Shown one piece after another: positions 46,115 to 58,184 of a stretch of 64,000 nt of DNA. The stretch is from Schistosoma haematobium (lineage: Eukaryota; Platyhelminthes; Trematoda; Strigeidida; Schistosomatidae), in the NCBI RefSeq assembly GCF_000699445.3, contig NC_067196.1, positions 78,916,364-78,980,363 on the forward strand, in the 5' to 3' direction. The translations under genes were made by a program, and so were the position numbers. The first letter of the stretch is position 1, and every line of letters begins with the position of its first letter. The notes below the pieces were generated by a model. That model was not told where the DNA came from and ran no database searches. It saw nothing but the letters and a program-made list of their open reading frames with translations.

Positions 46115-49100
46115 TTGTTTTCTTCTTTGTCTTCTTTTTCTTCGATTTTCCTAAAACCTTCCCGATCATTTAATTAATAATTAACAGGGATGAAATAAAA
46201 TTGTGTCGTATATTGAAATGTACAGAATTAAATGAATCAGTTAGTTTTTCTGGGTATAAACATTGGCCTTTGAATATATATATCAGTTTGTTTGCATGCT
46301 GACGGTTATCAAAATAAACTCTTTGGTCATCCGTTACTCGTTATTATCAACGAATAATTCCCAAGTAAAATGTTTTCTATTTATGTTAACTTACAACAAT
46401 GAATGAAGTTTTCAAAAATTCAGATTTTAAATAGCAGAAGAAAGTGTTAGGTAACAATCACGCATAATGACGAATAAAATGATTCTCGATCGAGTCGTAC
46501 TTGTAAACAACTAGTTAGTTTTATCTGCATTTCTTTAATAATATGATATTCCTAACGGTATTGATTGTGTAAGTAACAGTTCCATTTAGTAAAAAATACA
46601 TTGAAGTATCTTGATTCAAAACATTTTAACATACTATATATGATCTCTAATCGACATACTATTTGAGTTCGTACAGCCCGTGAATACAGAAGTTTGTTCA
46701 TCACTAATCTGAATAATAAAAGATTATCAGTTTGTGATTGTTTCTTGAAGTTTTTCACGCATGTCATACTGCATTAAATCTATTATCTTTGACAGTCTAA
46801 TGAATTGAATTTTTAGTGTTTGGATTAGTGAGCATTAGAATCTGAAGAAAAACATGTAGCTATCAGAAATTTTTAATGTTGCTGAAAAGTCATGTAATGA
46901 ATCATAACGAAAAACTGAGATATGTATCTTACATGTTCATAACATTAAATATTGTTACTTTCCCTGAACTAATAGAAGATGACCGACAAATATTGTTCAC
47001 AGTGTTTTAAAATGGTAAAAAAGATTTATAGAACAAATAAATCCTTTTCGATTCTGTTAAGTTCTGTAAGGTGGACAGTTTGACTGTAAAGCTTTCATTG
47101 TCAGTCTCGACAACAACATTGGCGCTTGCATTATCCGCAACAATGAGAGGACCTCAATAAAAGTACCCAGCTCAGAGAATGCAACGTAATCAGAAGAATG
47201 TTCTCTTTTTTTATTAACGTATATAAATTCAAACTGAGTTCAGATCTAACGGTTTGAAAATATTTGGACCATAGTTAAATTATATTCGATAGTATTAGAA
47301 ATTCCAGTCTGCCAATGAATGAAAAACCAAAAAAAATTGTATTGACTCACTTTACGCCATTTAATACGAATAATCTTATCAAAATAGTAGTATGCATGAA
47401 TTTGCAAAAACCTCAGTTTATATATGTCATACAGAATAGCGTTAAGTAACCATATATAAGGTGTGGTTTTCATAACTTCTCGTTTACTATTATTTCAATA
47501 AGGCTATTATCGTTAAATAATGAAACGCTAGAAGAACTAAATCTCAAACACTAATGAATGTCTTCCTTTTATGAAAAAGAAGGTAGAAAGTAATCTGAGG
47601 AAAATTGACCATTTTAACAAGGCAGTATAATCAACTAGTTAATATCACTTTTTAAGTAAGCAATCAAGTCTGTATTTTGTACCAAATAACTTTTTCAGTT
47701 AAAATGACTGAAAGTGTATGATAGACATTATCAAGTGGTTAACTCATCGCAATGACCTTTATCTAATCGTGTGAATCAACAGAATACTGCAAGGTTGTTA
47801 ATTTGTTTTAGAAAGTAAAGTTCAAACAGCTAGGTCTAGAACGTAATACTGAGATTGGTTTCAAGTTTCAAGTACCAATCAATATGACCTTTGAATATGA
47901 TGAAACTACAAAATTTCATGACATAATCAATTGAGAGAGAGAGAATGAGAGAAGCAGTTTGAAAAAAGGCACAACAACAATGAATATCAAAATACCGAAC
48001 AATTAATTGATTGACAAAGTTTTAATTATTTCATGTGTATAATAAAGTACAGATTATTGATTTAACAAAATGAAATGAGTTCAAGGTACTTAAAGACTGT
48101 TTAGTCAATCAATCAATCATAAAACTCGATCAATGAACAAATATTGAAAAAAAACTACGATCATTCAATAAGAAGACGAAGGTAATTAAAACCCTGTCAT
48201 ATATGTTAATGCGTTACATTTCAAACAATCTAATAACACCTTTACTTGTTAAAATATATCTGAAAAATAAAGGTTAGGTTAAACAATTTGGAAGAAGTAA
48301 AGATGATAAGGGAAAACAATGCGAATTACACCATCATTTTTGTTAAAATAAAATCAATATTATTCAGTTAAGATTTGATATAAGTTCAAACTACTACTGA
48401 ACATATAAGGCAGGTTAAGCTAAACGTATGGCCGAAAGTACTTAGAATTCTTCTTAGATCACTGTTATACAACACAGAAGATGAATTAAGATCAGTCCCG
48501 TGAACCACTTCAATTTTATGTTTGGCAGTAGATAAAGATGAGTGTCAACCATACTGTTTGACTGGTTGTTGTACTGAATAAATCAAGAACAGAGTATTAG
48601 TGCGAACAATCGCCTTCGATAATCTTTTTATCGGGATTTTTAGTCATAAAGCCGAAATTATTATCCTTTTACTCACTGGCTTGATTAGGACACAAGATTA
48701 AAATTGAAGATAGTTCCTCAGTTATCCGTTAAGCTCTAAATGGCCTACCAACAGACGTAATACTACACTGACTGCATATAGCTGAAGCAACTGGTATCAA
48801 CTCAAAGAAATATAACTACGTATACCAAATAGACATATACAATCTCTTTGATTACCTTGGCACATATTAAGGTCATTTTATTCATAGCTCCAATTTTGTT
48901 CCTTCCTCAATCTGTATGATTCGCACTGTCTTACAAGACATTTCCTATTATCCTTAGTTGTACATTCATCTTTCCTATTCTTGTTGTTATTACTGTCACA
49001 ACAACTATGAAATAGATTTTACATGCGATTTTATCTGATTGATTAAAACCCGTCAACCTGATTATTTTGTTTCACTAGTAATCTGTGGTATTTAAGATTC

Positions 49101-49970
49101 GATGGACGGGAAATTTGCCATTTCAGTTTATGCCATTCATCTTCAGTGTTTTGTTTGATGTAACACCATAATAATCTTGGATTAATAACTGTCGATCCTG
49201 ATGAAGAAGCTATCGGAAATGATCGTCCGTGCTAATATTCCATGTGTTTGAATATTCTTTGGGAATGTTTTAATTACTTTTCCGACCTTTGAGAATAGTT
49301 TGATAAATGTTTACCCACTCTTACTTGCAAGTCATGATAACTCTTTCCCGTGTAAGTGTCCACCCACACGTAAATCGGTCAACACGATGTAATATTCGGT
49401 GGTGGACCTTCATATTACGGTTGTTCAAAAAGCAGTTACTCCGTTTTCACTAAAGCCTAAACTGTTTGTTAATAATCTAGATTGAAATAACCACATGATT
49501 TAGTATCCCCTAATCCAAGCAGTTTCGTTTTCATCTATCCAAGTTTCATCACTGCATGTCAATGCAGAAGAAACGGGATACAGATACTGTAGAAAAGATA
49601 TCGCTAATTTCTTTTCCACATCCAATATTCTTAACAAGACTGATGTTAGCCATCAAATATAGTTATTGCACTCAGTTCTTTCGATTCAACTAGACGTTGC
49701 AGTTCGAAAAAAATAACACAAACCCATTATACCTTGGTGGTGTATAATCAACTAATGTCAGTCTCATGACGAGTGATTTGACCTTGAACATGTCATGCTG
49801 TCAAACTTTATCCCATATTGTAAATATCAAAGCAAAATCATATTATCGTTTATACTCAAATACATCTTACCATCATGTCTAAAAGATACGGTATTTTCAC
49901 GCATATATCTCTGTGGACATTTATTGGCTAAAGCGCTTCTGTGAAATTGGCTAATTAGAGCTTAGAATGA
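46115..49970. other. no recognised gene
   Basis: Nearly 4 kb of AT-rich DNA. A minus-strand frame at 47246-47473 is followed by a possible GTGAGT donor, but it has no acceptor or recognisable domain. A purine-rich GAGAGA run is at 47935. Confidence 0.45.
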
Positions 49971-51729
49971 ATGATTTTTTATGGCATGTGACCGGAAGTC
50001 TCCTGGCATAATTTATTGAGACTAATAACAGCTGTTGAAAAACTACTGAGACACACTGAATCCTCTTTATTTAACACAAGCGTCGTGGAATTCGCATTGT
50101 TCAAATTCACTCGGTATAATTTAGTAATCATTATGCTAAAGATCCAGTGTTGCGCTATAGGTCCTAATTATTATGTTACATCTACTAATCAGCACCACAA
50201 CTGCTTTTGAACCATAGCATAGCACTCAATAAATTTGGCCAATTAGTCAGGTCATCATTTCACAGGCTGATGAGTGCTCTAGTATCAGCATATCCTTCGA
50301 TCAATTGCATTTCCGATAATACTGTCACAGTTTTGTGTCAAACATTATTTACGTAACCTTGTCGCTTTATTACATAAGACCTTCCGCAGTAAGTTGTTTC
50401 ATTTTCAATATCCGTCCTCTTGAGTCTTTGTATAGACAATTCAGCTTTTGAGGCTAAGTACCACTCAAACATACTATTAAAGTCTACACAATTCCTAAAG
50501 TCTTATAATAGTAACCGAGGACTGAGTACCCTCACGGTTAATTAAATGTTTGAAGAACTCGCGTTACAAATATACTGATACACACAGAGTCTGTTGTAAA
50601 GGGATGAAATATATAAAATTTTCAATTTTAACTAACCCATACACCAGATACTTCAGTATAAGGCACTGTTCAAATATATGGGCTAATGATCCTACTCGGT
50701 TGCCCAAACCGAATTAGATGGAACGAGGTTCAAAACCTCGAACTTGATGACGGATAGTGAATGATTTAACCATTGGGCTACAGATCAAACGAAATAAACC
50801 ATCATCATTTTTCTTGGGTTTCATTCCCCTCATTATCACTACTCTTTTCTTTGTTTTATTAAAACAAAAGTGTAAACAACAACAAAAGACAAAAACCACT
50901 CCAAAAACTATAATGAAAGTCGAAATAATGAAAACAGTAGAAGTTCAAAATGATACATAAAAAAAGAAAGAAGACTGATGATTTCATTACATCATACAAC
51001 ATACAGAGAGTGAAAGAAAAAGAGGTAGGGAGATATTTACTAACATTGCAGTTGGATCTACATATGGCAATATATGAGAAAGTCAAGTACAAATTGTGTA
51101 CTCCCACTTTCCATGAGATCTTTTTTATCCCACTCTCATTACATAATAACAACAATATTATTTTACTTCCATTTGAGAGGGCGTGTCTAGACGCATATCA
51201 TACAGAAATGACTACACATAAAGATCACAGAAAGACAAAATAAAACTCAAGTTCACCTAATACATCTGGTTACAAATTTAATCGTTTTTCTCAGAATACA
51301 AACAAAATACAAAATAATAGTGACTTGTATATATCTCTATTAAGACATTGAACAAGAATTCTTGAAGGAAAAGTGCCACCATATTGAAAGAGTTGAAATT
51401 ATAAAAGATCCCTAGTTAACTGCAATGTGTATGTGAGTGTGTGTGTGTCAATCTCATTGTGAAAAAAATCAGTGTGTAGTGAAATCGAGAAGTAAACAAA
51501 CAACAATTAAAACATACAGAAAAGAAAATTTGAATCTCTTACAAATTAATAGATATGTGAATAGAATATAAAATAAGAGAGGAGCATAGAAAATAACCAT
51601 TGACAAAACAGTAATGAATAGAATTAAATGGAATGAGTATGAAACACAAACTTATCTAATATAGTTTGTTCACAAGTTATGTTATGTGTAAATAACAATT
51701 CATCCTTGTCTATAACAAATAAATTCTAG
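49971..51729. other. no recognised gene; probable 3' flank of the ceramide synthase gene at the right end
   Basis: A plus-strand frame near 50.10-50.20 kb has a weak echo of the PLE N-terminal region (GPNYYVTSTN against GPKFCSTSTN). A tRNA-like box pattern lies near 50.70-50.78 kb on the minus strand. TG-rich repeats lie near 51.43 kb. No polyadenylation site could be fixed for the minus-strand gene. Confidence 0.4.
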
Positions 51730-52029
51730 TTAATTGCACTTGGTTGATATGTATGTACTTCCATTTGTCAAAGATTTATCCGTATGATTATTATTGCTAT
51801 TATTTTCTATTCGTTTAATCTGCTTTACAATGAAAGATGTATCAGTGATATCAGTGGCAGTATAAGTAGTAGTGATATGATTATGATTATTGTTTAAAAC
51901 TGTTTCTGATGTAGTCTTATGTTTACACAGATTCATATTGTCGATCTTTTTATTCGGTGTATCTTCACGTATATCATCACATGCTTCTAATGGACTTGTA
52001 AATATTCGAATGGCCATACGTATAATGAA
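51730..52029 (-). CDS. CERS1-like: ceramide synthase, last exon
   Basis: The acceptor TTTCATTAG is just above 52029, and the frame continues from the preceding exon in phase 0 as FIIRMAIRIFTSPLEACDD, then IRED. It finishes the last membrane segment and gives the acidic DDIRED patch that follows the TLC domain in ceramide synthases. The rest, to the stop at 51730, is a Thr/Asn-rich cytosolic tail of about 70 residues with no known domain. The in-frame ATG at 52017 is internal, not a start. Confidence 0.85.
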   Translation of the reverse strand, partial: FIIRMAIRIFTSPLEACDDIREDTPNKKIDNMNLCKHKTTSETVLNNNHNHITTTYTATDITDTSFIVKQIKRIENNSNNNHTDKSLTNGSTYISTKCN

Positions 52030-53361
52030 CTAATGAAAATACAAGGGAGGAAAAAGTGATAATATAGAAAAGTGAATGTTGATAATATTGATAAATTAGG
52101 ACTACACCAATCATCTTTTGACGTCTAGTATTATGTCAACCTCACATGGTTATTCTAGCATCTGGACAGATGGATTTATATATTCTTGATTAACATTTTG
52201 ACATTCTCAATTATTCGCTGATAAACCTTGATCGTATGTGTGTATATTGCTTATCCTACTCATCACATGTCTTCAACTTTATTAACATTGAGTCACGCTT
52301 GATCAGATGAGGCTGACATGTTTGCCTTATATGGTCAACTTCTCCGCTTTGTTTCTTTGATTATCTGTCTGGATCAACAAGTGTATGAAACCTACGCATC
52401 CAAAATTCATTCTCGTATTCGACTTATTTTGTTCCGTTATTCTCTGATGCGAATTAAGTTGATAATTATATATGAGGGTTGATGACATGTATATTTCGTT
52501 AACATCATCATTCAATCAAATTGTAGTCAAATTAACGGACCACAAAAATCTATGCGTACAAATGAAGTAGTCGAATAAATAGGAGCATTAAGTTAATTAA
52601 AAATATAGACACCGTACAATCCGATAGTACAAGCTATCGTGTATTATTTGTAAAGTACATAGAAACATTACAATTGAACAAATCAAATAGAAAACATTCA
52701 TTGGACATTTGCAATGAAACTGATAAATCGAACTATGTCGTTTCACCTTTTCAATTACCACTTTCTGTCAGTCTCAGACTTCCTCGAGTCAATCCATCAG
52801 TCGATTAGTTGGAAGCAATGTCAAAGTAGTAGACGTAGTAACAATATGAGTGACAGGAAACGTCGAATGTAAATAATACGATTGAAGAACCATAAATTTA
52901 TCAAAAAGGGGTTTTGCGTAGATTGTAGTAACTTAATGGTTGAATTCATGAGTTGATTAAAGCTAGACCATCTCGGGAAACCTGGGAGCACTGGACGGCC
53001 GTCTCGTCCTAGTATAGGACTCCTCAGTGAATAGGTTAACCCTTTTATTGATCTTAAAACGAATGACTGGGACTAAAATGTATCTATAAATAGACTACTA
53101 AACTAGAAACAATGGTAATAGTAAAAATATAGTATTTAATATGAATCACTACCGAACTTAGTATAGATAATTTCATACTACGAAATACTAACTGTATGAC
53201 TGCATAAGAAATTTAACTTTAAAAAAAACTATAGGTATGTAATACAGAGTATCTGATAAAAGTGAATATCTCTAAGAACATTACATTATGTAGTAGGAAG
53301 CAGATATGTAATCATTTAATAAGTGTAATAGAATACAAGGAAAAAAACAGCATCAACATAC
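52030..53361 (-). other. ceramide synthase intron with SINE
   Basis: GT at 53361/53360 (GTATGT) and AG at 52031/52030. Contains the truncated hammerhead SINE at 52920-53035 and otherwise AT-rich sequence. Confidence 0.8.
52920..53035 (-). mobile_element. hammerhead SINE, 3' half, ribozyme damaged
   Basis: Tail, body and ribozyme block on the minus strand. CTGAGGA and stem II (GTCCT...AGGAC) are intact, but GAAAC has become GAGAC, which removes an essential core A. The copy ends just upstream of the ribozyme. Confidence 0.72.
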
Positions 53362-53515
53362 CGTAAACCAATATATATGCATTGCAAATAAACACCATAG
53401 CAGTAAATTGAAAAACAGAAATCCTCTGTTTTCTCGACCGACTAAACAAATATAAGCTCCCCAAGATGAAGCGTATAAAACTTTCAATGGGAATAAATAT
53501 AGTCGCAAAACAACC
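53362..53515 (-). CDS. CERS1-like: ceramide synthase, internal exon (FPLKVLY segment)
   Basis: Acceptor CTTCACAG above 53515; donor GTATGT below 53362. The first base completes the Trp codon split from the exon at 57002, and the frame then reads VVLRLYLFPLKVLYASSWGA and, near its end, LLLWCLFAMHIYWFT, ending in phase 0. FPLKVLYA and IYWF are characteristic of CERS1-type proteins. The exon encodes two membrane segments of the TLC domain. Confidence 0.88.
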
Positions 53516-53759
53516 CTGTGAAGAAAAAACAGAGGAATTTAAGGAAACCCATTTGCAAAATGTATTTATATAACTTCATATGAATTCACTAATAACGGTA
53601 ACAATAAAAGTTGATGTATAGAGAGCAAAAGTAACCAAATTAGAAGAATTGAATAAATTCACCATATTTTAAGACTTCTCATAAGTTGCAAAACAGCTCA
53701 AATTTACGAAAAAACAATATAATTAGATTGAAATTATTTAGCATACTTAATTAAAATAT

Positions 53760-54205
53760 CAGAAGGGGGTTTGTGGATATTATAGTAATTTCAATAGTTG
53801 AGATCATGAGTTGATTGAATAGTTGATTGAGAATAGAGTTCAACGAAGATTTTCTTTTCGACAAAATCATTTACTTAAGCTGTATACTCGTATTTACAGT
53901 TGTATGATAAATATCCTTATAGAAGGATAGGAAAGATTGCATCATAAATTGATTCGAGACCTTTATTATCAAATGAGGTTACGCAATAATCAAGGTGTAA
54001 GACAAGAATATAAGGCTAGAAATAATTATGAAACATAATTGTCCAGTTGACAGATATGAAGAAAAACGAAAAACACTTTATGATGCAGTTTTTGTCTATT
54101 CTTCTATAGACATATATTTACCATACAATCATAAATACAAATGTACAGCTTAAGTAAATAATTTTGTCGAAAAGATAGTTTTCATCACTGAATTCTCTTT
54201 ACTTT
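53760..54205. mobile_element. fold-back remnant of the array-type PLE, preceded by a SINE tail
   Basis: 53760-53820 is an inverted SINE tail. From about 53822 to 54090 the sequence is the inverted 3' non-coding region of the array PLE (TTTTCGACAAAATCATTTAC, then AAGGATAGGAAAG, then CAGTTGACAGATATGAAG). It turns into sense orientation near 54095 (TCTATTCTTCTATAGACATA) and ends near 54205 (CTGAATTCTCTTTAC). No coding sequence remains. It lies in an intron. I found no clear target-site duplication. Confidence 0.8.
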
Positions 54206-54309
54206 TATGATTTACTTAATGAAGTAATAATGTTATTCTAGGAGTATAATATAGTGAGATAAATTTGGAAAGAAAAAGAGGGACATGAAGAATTCAGAAG
54301 ATTAGAATT

Positions 54310-54915
54310 TGGGAGAACACAAAGAGTGCATGCACCTGCGCCATCACAAACGATTTTGAGTGATTTCATTCAGGGTCTCTAACCATCGGTTGTTATCATC
54401 TCGCGGTCCCCAACCAGATAGTCTACACCTACCAACATGGCTCACTCAGCCCACATGTCAGTGACTTCATGGATTTATGCCATGTTTTGGTCTGACTGCC
54501 CCTAGCTTTCGTCCAACCTATTCCTACACCATGAAACATCGCTCGTCGAGGCAGTCGGTTGTTGGCCATACGTAACACGTGTCCCAGCCATCTCAACTGA
54601 TGAAGTTTCACTACTTCATTAATTGATTTACCATCCTTACCTAGTACCCGTTTCTTAACAACTACATTACTTACTCGGTGGTCACAAGATATACGAGCAA
54701 TGTTTCGAAGACACCTATGATCGAATGCTAGTAACCTGCAAATATCCCCTACTCTTACCAGCCGTGTTTCACTGCCATAAAGTAGAACGGAACGAATTGC
54801 TGAACAGTAAACCCGTCCTCTGGTTGACGGGTTGACGGATATCTCACCTACGCCACAAATGACGCAATTTGGCAAAAGCTAGTCGAGCCTTCTGTATCCG
54901 TACTGATATTTCGTC
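54310..54915 (-). pseudogene. non-LTR retrotransposon fragment, C-terminal RT region
   Basis: The minus-strand frame at 54429-54875 reads RVYCSAIRSVLLYGSETRLV, then LLAFDHRCLRNIARISCDHR, then LHQLRWLGHVLRMANNRLPR. This is the standard C-terminal block of many flatworm LINEs. The upstream part (QKARLAFAKLRH) continues in another frame to about 54915, and the downstream part is broken by stops. It sits in a ceramide synthase intron. The clade (RTE or CR1-like) cannot be settled from this fragment. Confidence 0.78.
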
Positions 54916-56160
54916 ACACATAATAGAATAAAGAGGTATGGAGGGGAAAAATGTCTATTTAAACACTTGGTATTGTTAGCTTTTTGTAAAGGTACTTTAG
55001 TAAATAATATAATTAAAATACATGATCAGTAAGTGCTGGGGATAAGCAATCTTAAAATATAATTTATATGAATTAATTTATTGTCGATTCGGTTGAAACT
55101 TTATTACAGTACATTATTCAGTATCAACACTAGTTATAGAGATTCAATCCATTTTTGATTATATTTTGTGTCAGTTCTAATCATTTTTTTATTGATATTT
55201 CATCAACAAACTAAACGTATTTTGACTGATTTTATTGAGTTCATATCAGATAACTTCATTTGCAAAAATGGTGTAATTACTCTAGTTATCCGGGATGGAT
55301 AAAGAAGAGAACAGAATAGTTTCGCTCATGGTATTGAAGTTATAAATTACTGAAACAGTGTACGAATGTATCAGTAGGTTAAAGCAAATTGAAAGTAGGG
55401 AAATTATTTCAACACTTGAATAGTTAGGAAATATGTAGCCCGAATCGCTATCTAAATGTGTATATATAGAAAGAAAGACCTAGTGATTACAGACGGCGTA
55501 GATTAATTGATTAGGATCAGGACTAGACAAGTCTACAATACATTCCGCTGATAATCACATAGTGACTGAATAAAATAATTAAGTTTTAAAAGAAGTCAAT
55601 CAAAGCCTATATAGCATGGAAATAGAATGTTTGTAACTACGTACCAAAATATTTGATGATAAATACAGACCTGTTACAAGTTATGTACGAAGATCGAAAT
55701 AACACCAACCTACTGCTAAGGGTAAAAAAAATGCATCTACGTCCGAAAAATTGTTCGGCGTTGCGTATACTTAACTAACTGAAAATTATTAATCGTTTAA
55801 ATATCCCCGTCATATTAAATGACTAGTATTTGAACAAAGAATATTCTTTTCGATAAATTATCTTCAGTTTCTACAGTTATATATCCAAATTAATAATCCG
55901 AAAAATGGCCAGGTTAAGGGCAAAGTACATCGTTTAAAGCATGTGAATTTAGGATTGTGTTAAACAAAATACAATAAAATTGTTAACGTTGATATGACTC
56001 ATATAGAATGTTAACTTGAATCTGCGTATACGTTAAGTGAAATTTTATGATCCATGATCAGAATAAATATGGGTCAAATAGGGTGAGAGAGAAATAATAG
56101 TGTAATTACAATTTGATCAAATTAGTAAGACGTAATAAGGACGTAATAATAGCAATCCGG

Positions 56161-56280
56161 ATGGCTACTGCTTCAGCCGTTTGAAGGACTTTTAGTCTGA
56201 AACCGGAGCTATGCGTACAGAAGAAATATATTGGAACACTTCTCGCCTGGCCAACATCAAGGCCAATTAATCAGTCGTAA
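56161..56280 (+). pseudogene. C-terminal end of a diverged PLE GIY-YIG protein
   Basis: The frame at 56161-56280 contains one stop (TGA, 56182) and then LKPELCVQKKYIGTLLAWP to a TAA. LKPELCVQK is identical to the end encoded by array unit 7. It shows that the KPELC tail is conserved in PLE proteins of this genome and is not an accident of an extra G. Confidence 0.82.
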
Positions 56281-56698
56281 TCTTAACTATTGAATGACCA
56301 AATTTGACTATGACCTTTCGTAGTCAATCGTAATTATCTCTGTTATCTTTATTCGTAAATCTTTGTATTATTATTATTATTGTCATTATTATCAGTCGTA
56401 TTATTGGTTAGACATAATTATTAATCTCCCCAATACATGATTCACGCATTTCGCATTCATCCCTCGTTATTACGTCTTACTAATTTGATCGAATTGTAAT
56501 TACACTATTATTTCTCTCTCACCCTATTTGACCCATATTTATTCTGATCATGGATCATAAAATTTCACTTAACGTATACGCAGATTCAAGTTAACATTCT
56601 ATATGAGTCATATCAACATTGACAATTTTATTGTGTTTTGTTTAACACAATCCTAAATTCACATGCTTTAAACGATGTACTTTGCCCTTAACCTGGCC

Positions 56699-56863
56699 AT
56701 TTTTCGGATTTTTCACAAGTTGAAATCATGAGTCACCACCATGGAAAACCTGGAAGCACTAGACGGCCGTTTCGTCCTGATATGGGACTCCTCAATTGAC
56801 TCATGATTTCAACTTGTGAAATTTCTAAAAATCTCCACAAAACCCATTCTGATTTTTCGGATT
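56699..56863 (-). mobile_element. fold-back hammerhead SINE inserted in the PLE arm, with 12-bp target duplication
   Basis: ATTTTTCGGATT at 56699-56710 and again at 56852-56863, present once in the undisturbed left arm. The SINE itself is an inverted body with ribozyme (AGTCCCATATCAGGACGAAA on minus) joined at CCTCA to a direct 3' tail (TTGACTCATGATTTCAAC, then CTCCACAAAACCCATTCTG). The core begins TTGAGGA instead of CTGAGGA, so it is probably inactive. Insertion is younger than the PLE fold-back. Confidence 0.88.
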
Positions 56864-57001
56864 ATTAATTTGTATATATAATTGTAGAACCTGAAGAGAA
56901 TTTATAGAAAAGAATATTCTTCGTTCAAATACTAGTCTTTTGAAAATTATTAATAAAATAATAATTTACCAATGAATCATTTTACTTCCCAATTTACTTA
57001 C

Positions 57002-57163
57002 CATGATGTTGCAAATAGTGCAAAACATATATTGGCAATAGTTACGTGAATAGTATACACTTTTCCGCGTCGAATACGCAAGTAGGCATTTATTTTACCG
57101 AATTCTAAAAATACATCGCATAAATCATGTAGAAGTAAAGTTACAACACCCGCACGATGTATT
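57002..57163 (-). CDS. CERS1-like: ceramide synthase, internal exon (LHD / LEF-K motif)
   Basis: Acceptor ATTTTTAG above 57163, donor GTAAGT below 57002. The first A completes the Arg codon split from the 60241 exon; the frame then reads IHRAGVVTLLLHDLCDVFLE, then FGKINAYL, ending TG (phase 2) for the next exon's G. LLLHD...DVFLEFGK is the second half of the LAG1 motif, with the conserved His-Asp pair in the membrane. Confidence 0.9.
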
Positions 57164-57295
57164 CTAAAAATATATTTGAAAACACACAAATGGAGGAAGA
57201 AATAAACTTTAGACAAATAATGAGTAAAGCGTATTGAGAACTTTTGACTAGAAGACTGAACTGAAAAAAAAGTGGTAGTAAGAACGAAATTACTA

Positions 57296-57475
57296 CACGA
57301 GGTTTGTGGAGACTTTTAGATTTTATACTAGATATCAAGGACTGGGTTTAGTAAGACAACAGTCAAAAAAACAGAAAACACTGGATAGTTGTTAAGTCCT
57401 AGTATGAAACCCCTTAGCAGTGTTTATTGACGACCTCATGGGGAATCGAACTAAGAACCTACAGGTCTCTACAAT
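57296..57475 (-). mobile_element. strongly diverged hammerhead SINE
   Basis: Tail (GAGGTTTGTGGAGACTTTTA on plus), then ACACTGGATAGTTGTTAAGT, AGTATGAAACCCCTTAGCAG and a B-box-like GGAATCGAACTAAGAACC. The order is preserved but the ribozyme core is lost. Confidence 0.6.
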
Positions 57476-58184
57476 TTCTTTCGGTATAAATACAAACACT
57501 TTTAAGGTGAATAGATCGCTAACGTTTTAAATCTTACGCTCACGCTAATACAGCACATTATCATCTTTGAACTTAAGGTAAAAATAATAGTAACCGTTAT
57601 TCAACGTGTGATAACTTACATTACTCACTGATTAAAATAACTCACAATTCACATGTAATTTCACATACAACAAAACGATGAATAAAGTTGGAAAAACATT
57701 GAGTCGAGACATCATGTTCCAATAACAAAGACATAAGATACAACTGCTTTGATAAAACTCAATTATCAAGTCCAAGTTTACATAATAATATGAAGTAAAA
57801 AACTTAAATCCGTGACTTAATGATTGAAAGTCACGTTTTTTTACTACTGCTGACTAAGCGTCAGTCAATATGAGTTTTTAGCGAACCGTTTTGTTAATAA
57901 AAAATAAGCAAACATTTTCATTGAATATTGTAACGATGCATTTTTGTTAATGACGTTTGAATGAATGCTGAATGTATCTAAAGTCAACTGTAAGATTATG
58001 TAGTGACCATTCTATTTACGCTTTCCATAAATGTTACCACAAAATCTCGACATTTGATTGATGGTTAGATCCTAACTTAAACAAATGTATCATGGCCAAG
58101 CACATACACTACAAAATGGAATGCCAATGCTTTTTAGAATACTAACAGCTTTACTGAAATAAGCACTGTTACAAATTATTTATT

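Larger units (their letters stand above)
55780..56954 (+). mobile_element. 5'-truncated PLE of a second family with long inverted end, 14-bp target duplication and nested SINE
   Basis: TGAAAATTATTAAT occurs at 55780-55793 and again at 56941-56954, both exact. Inside, a left inverted arm (55821 to about 56135) mirrors a right arm (about 56475 to 56937). The left arm extends about 27 bp further out than the right, the same asymmetry as in the array. Between them is the C-terminal coding end and 3' region of a PLE (56161-56474). The right arm is interrupted by a SINE (56711-56851) absent from the left arm. Confidence 0.88.
53516..57001 (-). other. ceramide synthase intron packed with retroelements
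   Basis: Intron of about 3.5 kb between GTAAGT at 57001 and CTTCACAG ending at 53516. It holds two PLE fold-back remnants, a LINE fragment and at least two SINE pieces. 54916-55779 shows nothing recognisable. Confidence 0.8.

Noticed and set aside
47246..47473. Possible minus-strand exon ending in KIIRIKWRK with a GTGAGT donor
   Set aside because: No acceptor, no recognisable family and no neighbouring exon; composition is as expected of AT-rich chance frames.
50690..50780. tRNA-like or SINE-like element on the minus strand (CCCAATGGTTAAATC and a GGTTTTGAACC-like box)
   Set aside because: The box spacing is loose and I found no second copy with the same body in the window, so I do not call it.
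51730..52017. Independent 95-aa gene starting at the ATG at 52017
   Set aside because: The frame continues upstream to a splice acceptor and joins in phase to the ceramide synthase exon at 53362-53515, so the ATG is internal.
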